Shown here piece by piece: positions 9,108 to 15,867 of a DNA stretch of 48,507 nucleotides. The notes under the pieces are model-generated. The model saw only the letters and a list, made by a program, of their open reading frames with translations. It was not told the DNA's origin and did not search any database. Source of the DNA: Novosphingobium sp. (lineage in GTDB: Bacteria; Pseudomonadota; Alphaproteobacteria; Sphingomonadales; Sphingomonadaceae); NCBI RefSeq assembly GCF_030696665.1, contig NZ_JAUYRV010000042.1, positions 1 through 48,507 of the forward strand, written 5' to 3'. The first letter of the stretch is position 1. Each line of letters starts with the position of its first letter. Position numbers and translations under genes: made by a program.

Positions 9108-10284
9108 GAACATTGCTTTGATCGAACGGTACTTCGCCGCTTTCGGCGCAGGCGATATCAACACCGCTCTCGATTGCGTCCACCCCGATGCGATCTGGCA
9201 CGTCGATGGCGACCCAGCTGTCGTCACTGTCGGGATCATCCAGGGGCATGATGCGGTGCGCCGCTGGCTTGAACGTTTCCCGACCGGCTTTCGGCCGTTG
9301 GCTTTCTCCGTCGATCGCCTGATCGGGGAAGGTGGCGAAGTGATCGCGCTAGGCCGGTTCCGGCACCGCGTCCAACCGACCGATGCCATCGTGGACAGCG
9401 ATTACGCTATCCGCTTTACGATCCGCGACGGGCGGATCGCTCGTTACCAGATATTCGAAGATTCGCTGCTGATCGCCATGGCTCGGCATAGTGACGCAAC
9501 CGCCCGGCAGGCTCGTCTCAATGGCGTGCTTTACGGTTGGGATGACAGCGGCAGCGGGCGCACGATCATTTTCCTGCACGGGCTGTTTCTGAATCGCCAA
9601 TTCTGGACCCCGCTGATCGACCGATTAGGAGAAGGCAACAGGTTCGTCACCTTCGACATGCCCGGCCACGGCGTCAGCACCTGGCGTGACGGTCTCGATC
9701 TGGACGGTATCGCCGATGACCTGGCGCTTTGGATCATGGAAAACGGAACCGCGCCAGCGACAATCGTCGGCCATAGCCAGGGCGGCATGATAGCCCTGCG
9801 CCTCGCTGTTCGACATCCGGATGCCGTCGAACGTCTTGTTCTGGTGAATACCAGCGCGCGTGCCGAGTATCCCGAAAGGGTTGATACGTGGCGGACGCGT
9901 CGCGCGGCTTTGCTGGATGCCGGAGCGCGAAAACAGGTGATGAGTGACGTTCAGCGGATGACGACCGCGCCGGGGTGGATAGAGGCGCACCCCGTTGAGG
10001 CAGCAGGCGAACTCGAGGTGATGGCCTCGCATAACCCTGCATCTCTTGCATTGGCGTTTGATGCAGCGGTTCTCGATCGCGGCGATGTTCGGCCTCTACT
10101 CGCTCGGATCAAGGTTCCGGTGGTGGTGATATCCGGCGAACTGGACCATGCAACGCCTCCTGAACTAGGTCAGGAAATTGCGGTGTCCGTTGGCCATGGG
10201 CGCCACATCATAGTTGACGGTGCCGCGCATCACGTGCCGACCGAGCAGCCGGATGCCATCGCCACCCTGCTTCGGAACGGCTGA
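9100..10284 (+). CDS. SnoaL/NTF2-like domain fused to an alpha/beta hydrolase
   Basis: The 394-residue product has two domains. Residues 1-130 (MGENIALIERYFAAFGAGD, HPDAIWHVDGDPAV) form a SnoaL/NTF2-like cup, common in polyketide cyclases and steroid isomerases. Residues 145-394 form an alpha/beta hydrolase with the oxyanion region FLHGLFLN, nucleophile elbow GHSQGG (Ser226), acid region GELDHATPP and catalytic His in GAAHHVPTEQP. The hydrolase half resembles 3-oxoadipate enol-lactonases and related esterases. The start overlaps the CMD-like gene, and the stop lies 5 bases from the convergent tnpR stop. A fused isomerase or cyclase step plus hydrolysis is possible; the substrate is unknown. 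Confidence 0.85.
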   Translation: MGENIALIERYFAAFGAGDINTALDCVHPDAIWHVDGDPAVVTVGIIQGHDAVRRWLERFPTGFRPLAFSVDRLIGEGGEVIALGRFRHRVQPTDAIVDSDYAIRFTIRDGRIARYQIFEDSLLIAMARHSDATARQARLNGVLYGWDDSGSGRTIIFLHGLFLNRQFWTPLIDRLGEGNRFVTFDMPGHGVSTWRDGLDLDGIADDLALWIMENGTAPATIVGHSQGGMIALRLAVRHPDAVERLVLVNTSARAEYPERVDTWRTRRAALLDAGARKQVMSDVQRMTTAPGWIEAHPVEAAGELEVMASHNPASLALAFDAAVLDRGDVRPLLARIKVPVVVISGELDHATPPELGQEIAVSVGHGRHIIVDGAAHHVPTEQPDAIATLLRNG

Positions 10285-10289
10285 TATGG

Positions 10290-10922
10290 TCAGACCGGTC
10301 GAGCCTTTCGCGCCAGCAGCTTTTCGCCGTCCGGCCTGATCTCACCCGTGGGTGTCACGTGCCGGTAGAGGGTTTGCCGGGTAATGCCGAGTTCGGCGCA
10401 CAGCTCGGCGACCTTGGTTTCGGGCTTGCCCATCGCGGCTTGGGCGAGGCGCAACTTGGCGGTCGTCATCTTGAACGGGCGACCGCCATGCCGTCCCCGT
10501 GCGCGGGCGGAGGCAAGGCCGGCGCGGGTGCGCTCGACGATCAATTCACGCTCGAACTCGGCAAGGCCCGCGAAGATCGCGAAGATCAGCCGACCGTTGG
10601 CGGTCGTAGTATCGATCAACGCGCCTTCGCCCGCCAGCACCTTGAGGCCGATGCCGCGCTTCGTCAGGTCGCCGACCGTGTTGACGAGATGTCGCAGGTC
10701 ACGCCCCAACCGGTCGAGCTTCCAAATTACGAGGGTGTCACCGCGGCGCAGCGCCTTCAGGCAGGCGTCCAGTCCCGGTCGCTTGTCGAGCCGGCCCGAC
10801 GCGGCATCCTCATAGATATGCTCGGGATCAACGCCGGTCGCAACCAGCGCGTCGTACTGGAGGTCGTGGACCTGGCTGCCGTCCGCCTTGGACACCCGCG
10901 CGTAACCAATCTGCGTTGTCAC
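10290..10922 (-). CDS. tnpR: Tn3-family serine resolvase TnpR
   Basis: The 210-residue product is a site-specific serine recombinase that resolves cointegrates at res. The GTG start at 10922 gives MTTQIGYARVSKADG with the nucleophilic Ser in YARVS, then the family motifs IYEDAASGRLDKRPGL and VIWKLDRLGRDLRHL and the E-helix region EFERELIVERTRAGL. The C-terminal helix-turn-helix is TKVAELCAELGITRQTLYRH. Length and domain order are normal and no damage is seen. It is divergent from tnpA, leaving a 129-base res region between them. Confidence 0.93.
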   Translation of the reverse strand: MTTQIGYARVSKADGSQVHDLQYDALVATGVDPEHIYEDAASGRLDKRPGLDACLKALRRGDTLVIWKLDRLGRDLRHLVNTVGDLTKRGIGLKVLAGEGALIDTTTANGRLIFAIFAGLAEFERELIVERTRAGLASARARGRHGGRPFKMTTAKLRLAQAAMGKPETKVAELCAELGITRQTLYRHVTPTGEIRPDGEKLLARKARPV

Positions 10923-11051
10923 ATATACGTCCGTCTGCGTGACGGAGCGGCATTGCCCGTCGATCGATCGCTATGATGTCACATAACCCGTCTTGTGGTC
11001 TATGCTCCGTGAACAGGGCCGCTTGCCTGTTGCGTGACGAACAGGAAGCCG
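10923..11051. promoter_or_regulatory. Candidate res site and tnpR/tnpA promoter region
   Basis: This is the gap between divergent tnpR and tnpA, where Tn3-type res sites usually lie. TGTCACATA occurs at 10917-10925 (reaching into the tnpR start) and again at 10977-10985, 60 bases apart. GTGACGGAGC (from about 10939) is partly mirrored by GCTCCGTGAAC near 11004. These are consistent with resolvase subsites, but I cannot delimit sites I-III. Confidence 0.55.
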
Positions 11052-13933
11052 ATGCCGTCCAGGACCATATTGTCACCCGCTCAGCGCAGCGCGATCTTCG
11101 ATCCGGCGACCGATCGGGCAACCGTCGAACGGCTTTATACCCTCGGTCCCGATGATCTCACGCAAGCGGCACGTCGTCGGCGAGGGCCGAACCGGGTCGG
11201 CTACGCGGTGCAGCTCTGCTACCTGCGCCATCCGGGGCGTGCGCTGCTGCCGGGTGAGATGGTGCCCGCAGCCATGCTGTCGCTGCTCGCCGACCAGATC
11301 GGTTGCCGGACCGACGACTTCGCCGATTATTCCGCACGCGCGACGACGCTGCGCGAGCATCGCGCGGAGATCGAAGCGTATCTCGGTCTGCGCGCCTTCG
11401 ACCCGGTAGACGTGCGATCGGTGCTGGCGCTCGGATCAGAGATCGCCACCTCGACCGATCGGGGCGATGCGATCGTTGCCGGCATGGTCGATCGCCTGCG
11501 GCTAGACCTGATCGTGCTCCCTGCGGCATCAACGCTGGAACGGATCGCTCTCATCGTGCGAGCGCAGGCACGGAAGGCCGCGCATGTCGGACTGATCTGC
11601 GATTGCTCGGCGGATCAGGAAGCCTCGCTCGAACGCCTGATCGCATCCGATGACAATGGCCGCACCCGGCTTGGTTGGATACGCGAATGGCCGGAAGCCC
11701 CATCGGCGTCGAACCTGAAAGGCATCGTCGAGCGGCTCGACACGGTGCGCTGCATCGGGATCGCGGCTGACCGGGCGCGACGCATCCATGCCGCCCGCTA
11801 CGCCGTCATCGCACGGACGGCCGGCATCGTCACCGCGCAGCACCTCCGGCGTCTCGAACGCCCGCGCCGGCTCGCGATGCTGGTCGCCTCTATGATCGAG
11901 ATGGAGGCGGCGCTGACCGATGCCGCCTTGGTCATGGTCGTGAAGATGGTGGGGGCGCTGTTCCGCCGCGCCGATCGCACACGCTCGGACCGACTGCTCG
12001 GACAAGCACGTATGCTGAAGGACACCGCCCGCTTCCATGCGCGGCTCGGTCGACTGCTGATCGAAGCCCGTGCGACCGGGCGCGACGCCTTCCATGCGAT
12101 CGACGACCGGGTGGGCTGGGATCAGCTCGAACGCAGCATCCGCTTCGCCGAGGATCTCACCCGCTCGGCCGACGATGGTCTGGTGGAAGTGATCGAACGC
12201 TATCCAGCTGTGCGGCGGTTCGCCCCGACTTTCCTCGCCGCCTTTACCTTCCGCACCGGGAGATCGGGCGATCCGCTGCTCAGCGCGATCGAGGCGCTGC
12301 GAACGATGTACCGTGACGGCCGCTCGGTCCTCCCGAAGCGACTGCCGATCAGCTTCATCAAGCCGCGCTGGCGCAAGGTCGTGCAGCCAACCGAAGGGAC
12401 GATCGACCGCCGCGCCTATGAGGTCGCAGTGATCGTCCACCTGCGCGAACGGCTCGGCTCCGGCAGCATCTGGGTAGACGGAAGTCGCGCCTATCGCACG
12501 CTGGACGATTACCTGCTGCCAACCTCTGCGTTCGACACGATGCGAGCCGATGGCAACCTGCGCCTGGCCGTACCGTCCGGTTTCGCCGAATGGTTTGAGG
12601 AGCGCCGCACTCTGCTGACCCGGCGCATGACCGAGGTGGAACGCGCAGCTGCGACGGGTGAACTGATCGATGTGACGATCGAGCGCGGGCAGTTGCTGAT
12701 TTCGCCGATCCGACGAACGCCGTCCGACGATGCCGAGGCGCTGAAGGCCCGGCTTTACGCGATGCTGCCGCGTGTGCGGATCACCGACCTGCTGGTGGAG
12801 GTCGCCGCATGGTCGGGCTTCGCCGACCGCTTCGTCCATGCACGCAGCGGCGATCCGGCCTCCGACCAGTCCGCTCTGATGGGTGCTGTCCTCGCTGATG
12901 CGACCAATCTCGGGCTGGGCCGGATGGCGGAAAGCTCGCGTGGGCTGACGCTGTCCCGCCTGCGCTGGACGGCGGAATGGCATGTGCGAGACGAAACCTA
13001 TCTGTCGGCGCTGGCGGCGATCGTCGACTGCCATACCGCGCAGATCGCAACGCCCGCTATGGCACTGATCCCGGCGTGCTGTTCTACACTCATGTCACCG
13101 ATCGCTTCACGCCATTCCACACCAAGGTTATCGCCGCCAATGCCGGCGAGGCCGCCCATGTTCTCGACGGCCTGCTCGACCATGAAAGCGAGCTGGTAAT
13201 CCGCGAACATGCGACCGATACCGCCGGGGCGGTCGATCATGTCTTCGGCCTGTGCCATTTGCTCGGCTTCCGCTTCGCACCGCGTATTCGCGACCTCAAC
13301 GAACGCCGCATGTATAGCCTGTCGTCGCTCGATCCCTGGCCGACGCTGCGCCAGCTTGTCGCTGGCCCGGTCAACGTCCGCGCGATCGAAGGGGATTGGG
13401 ACGAGACGCTGCGGCTCGCCGCCTCGATCCGCGCCGGCACCGTCAGTGCCTCGGTCATGCTGCGCAAGCTGGCGGGTTTCCCGCGTCAAAACCCCGTCGC
13501 CCGCGCCCTGCGTGAGATCGGGCGGATTGAGCGCACCCTGTTCATGCTCGACTGGTTCGACGATCCCGAACAGCGGCGTCGCACCGGCAGCATCCTCAAC
13601 AAGGGTGAGGCCCGCAACGCACTCGCCCGCGCCATCTTCTTCAGCCGCCTCGGCGAACTGCGCGACCGCACCTTCGAGAACCAGCGCCATCGTGCCTCCG
13701 GCCTGACCCTGCTCACCGCGGCCGTCACGCTCTGGAACACCGTCTATCTCGACCGCGCCGTCCGGCATATGCGCGCCAGCGGTGTCGAGGTGCTGGACGA
13801 ACTGCTTGCCCATGTTGCGCCACTGGGTTGGGAGCACATCGGCCTCACCGGCGACTATCTATGGAGCGAGATGGACAAGCCCCGCGAGCGGTTCAGGCCG
13901 CTCCGCCTCCATCAGAACAGTCGGGATGCTTAG
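11052..13933 (+). pseudogene. tnpA: Tn3-family transposase TnpA, internally deleted and frameshifted
   Basis: The ATG at 11052 has AGGAAG just upstream (a GTG at 11034 is the alternative). The N-terminal region (LSPAQRSAIFDPATDRATVE, then VGYAVQLCYLRHPGR) is the DUF4158 domain of Tn3 transposases. Frame 1 runs well through YLSALAAIVDCHTAQ at about 13046 and then turns to nonsense, ending at 13199. Frame 2 resumes with NARYGTDPGVLFYTHVTDRF and continues normally through ILNKGEARNALARA (catalytic Glu) to the TAG at 13931, inside the right terminal repeat. Intact relatives have about 35-45 residues between these points, including the GDG-TSSSDGQ block with the second catalytic Asp. That block is absent, so no active enzyme can be made. 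Confidence 0.88.
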
Positions 13934-13966
13934 CGTACGTTTTCGAACATCCTCTCACCGGTCCCC
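13929..13966 (-). repeat. Tn3-family right terminal inverted repeat
   Basis: This 38-bp repeat begins CTTAGCGTACGT and ends CACCGGTCCCC. It is the inverted partner of 7721-7758 with one mismatch. The tnpA stop codon (13931-13933) lies within it. Confidence 0.92.
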
Positions 13967-15270
13967 AGGAGGAACTCATCTCTTGCGCCGTTTGGACCTC
14001 GCAGGCGCAGACGATCCAGCCTCAGGATGCGCTTGAGGTGCGCGAACAGCATTTCGACCTTCTTTCTCTGCCGACGGGAGACGAGATAAGCGTCGGTCGT
14101 GGCGATATCGCGCGCCAGATCACGGGGGCCCTCGTGGACTGAACGAACGATCTTGCGCGCTGGCTGGATGGGACAACAGCGTGGCTTGAGAGCGCAGGCT
14201 TCACAGTCCAGCTTGCTGGCGCGGTAGCGCAGCATGCCGTACTCATCGACGAAGGGCCGCTCCTCGCGATAGATTTTCTGCCTCTGGCGGAGCCGCTTGC
14301 CGGCAGGGCAGACGTAGCTGTCATCCTCATGGTCGAAGGTGAAGTCGGAACGCTCGAAGGTGTCATCGCGGCGGGCGGACTTGTCGAACACCGGGATGTG
14401 CGGCTCAATGCCGCGCTCCTCGACCAGCCATGACAGGTTTTTCGCATCGCCATACCCGGTATCGCCCACAAGCCGCTCAGGCCACAGACCGAAGCGCTCC
14501 TAAGTTCTGTCGATCATGCGGCGCTGAGCGGTCACCTCGGCCTGGCGGATTGCGGTGGTTGCCTCAACATCGACGATCACTGCGTGCTGGAGATCAATCA
14601 GATAGTTGGTGGCATAGGCGAAGAAGGCTCGCTCGCGGCTTGCCGCTGTCCAGCGCGCGGCCGGATCGGCCACCGCCAACTGCTTGGGGGGCACCGGGGT
14701 TGCGCCGCCGAAGGCGGCATCATCGAGGACGGCCAGATACTCGCGAACGGCATGGCTGGTGGTCGCATCAGGCAGGGCGTCCGCACTGCCAACAGCACGT
14801 TGACGGCTCACATCTGCGCGGATGAGGCTGCCATCGACTGCAAAACCTTCACCGCCGACCAGCCCCTCGGCAATGCAGCGCGCCACGGTCGTCTCGAACA
14901 GCTGCCGCAACAGATCACTGTCGCGGAAGCGCCCGTGCCGGTTCTTGGCGAAGGTCGAGTGGTCGGGCACATCGCCTTCCAGCCCGAGGCGGCAAAACCA
15001 GCGATAGGCGAGGTTTACGTGCACCTCCTCGCACAGCCGCCGCTCGGACCGGATGCCCATGCAATAGCCGATGATCAGCATCCGGATCATCAGCTCGGGA
15101 TCAACTGAAGGCCAGCCAGTCGAGCTGTAGAAGGGGCGCAGATGTTCGCGGACGCCCGACAGGTCGACAAACCGGTCGATCGAGCGCAGCAGATGATCAG
15201 CCGGAACATGCCGATCCAGGTTGAAGCTGTAGAACAGCGCCTGCTGCGCCACCGTTCTCTCACCCATCAT
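13967..15270 (-). pseudogene. IS1182-family transposase, amber codon and transposon-interrupted
   Basis: The ATG at 15270 opens MMGERTVAQQALFYSFNLDR and the DUF772-like N-terminal domain (GWPSVDPELMIRMLIIGYCM, DHSTFAKNRHGRF). The DDE region follows, with AVDGSLIRADVS (first Asp), VGDTGYGDAKN (second Asp) and a C-terminal RKKVEMLFAHLKRILRLDRL (Glu). At 14502-14504 an in-frame TAG interrupts MIDRT-ERFGLWPERL, most simply a CAG-to-TAG change. The reading frame then enters the transposon's right repeat after RDEFLL. The true C-terminus (AATAQNLRKMAKLIP...) continues at 7720 and stops at 7644. Intact length would be about 460 residues. The gene is doubly inactivated. Confidence 0.85.
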
Positions 15271-15349
15271 CCCAACATCTCCACTTGCCTACGGAGACAT
15301 AGAATCAATACTTTAGCGCCATTGCAAGGGCGCGTTTTTCAACAGAATC

Positions 15350-15867
15350 GGTGAAGAACCTGCCGCTGAACTCGTCGCAAGGGAACGACCGGCAAGAATG
15401 TCCCACTTCGCGTCCTTCGGAACAGCCGGCAGCACCCGACCCGAGCAAGTCGTTCACATTGACGTTGGCAAAAGTGCAGTTCAGCCGAAAGCGGTCGGCG
15501 AAGCGGGTGGTCGGCAGGTCCCCTTTCCCGGCTAATCGCAACCCAAAACCCCGTCCCCACTACAGGATCAGGCGGAACTCGACGGCCTGGGGTTGTCATC
15601 TCGGTGGTCGCGAGCGTTTACTGCATCGCCCCCAACGGATTGACGGAACAAATAGAAGTTGTTTGTCTACAAATGCAGCATTTAGCAGGCATATTTTCTG
15701 CGGCGGGGTTTACCTTGGGAAGAAACGCCTACGCATTGGGGACGATGTCGTCGATGATCGACAGCACGCTGCGTGCTTGCGCAACTACCGGTGGCTCATC
15801 CTGCCCGATGGGGAGAATGGGCCTGATGGCGGCAAGGGGCCTGATGGCGGCAAGGGGAGTGTGACTG
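15350..15867. other. Intergenic region between IS and CHAT gene
   Basis: There is no confident gene in these 518 bases. A forward frame at 15604-15864 (86 codons, GTG start) ends 3 bases before the CHAT start codon, but it has no recognisable domain and low-complexity ends, so I treat it as a leader candidate at best. Several overlapping frames of 70-230 codons are open here without family motifs. An 18-bp tandem duplication lies at the right edge. Confidence 0.35.
15820..15855 (+). repeat. 18-bp tandem duplication covering the CHAT ribosome-binding site
   Basis: The unit GGCCTGATGGCGGCAAGG is present twice, head to tail (15820-15837 and 15838-15855). Each copy runs into GGGG or GGGA, so an AAGGGG Shine-Dalgarno sequence occurs twice. 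The distal copy, AAGGGGAG at about 15852-15859, lies 8 bases before the ATG at 15868 and probably serves that gene. Confidence 0.7.

Larger units (their letters stand above)
7721..13966. mobile_element. Tn3-family transposon with catabolic-type cargo
   Basis: The element is about 6.25 kb, bounded by 38-bp inverted repeats that begin GGGG and end TAAG and differ at one position (7721-7758 and 13929-13966). The target AGGAG is present on both sides (7717-7721 and 13967-13971) if the outermost G on the left is shared with it. The order is left repeat, lysR (minus), CMD-like gene and hydrolase fusion (plus), tnpR (minus), tnpA (plus), right repeat. Rejoining the flanks restores an IS1182 transposase C-terminus (DEFLL-AATAQNL), which confirms the insertion site. 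tnpA is defective, so the element could move only with transposase supplied in trans. Confidence 0.9.
7569..15349 (-). mobile_element. IS1182-like element, interrupted by a Tn3-family transposon
   Basis: The outer ends carry the imperfect inverted repeat GATTGTGTTGAAAAAC at 7569-7584 against GTTTTTCAACAGAATC at 15334-15349. Removing the nested transposon (about 7722-13966) and one duplicated target copy leaves roughly 1.5 kb, the usual size for IS1182-family elements. The transposase runs on the minus strand from 15270. It is broken both by an amber codon and by the transposon insertion. The exact outer ends and any target duplication are uncertain. Confidence 0.75.

Noticed and set aside
9100..9490. 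The N-terminal part of the hydrolase fusion considered as a separate gene merged by a missed stop
   Set aside because: The frame is continuous with no internal start bearing a ribosome site at the domain junction, so a genuine fusion is favoured.
11529..13034. A 501-codon frame on the minus strand opposite tnpA
   Set aside because: It mirrors a clear Tn3 transposase, has no family motif and is the expected shadow of a GC-rich gene.
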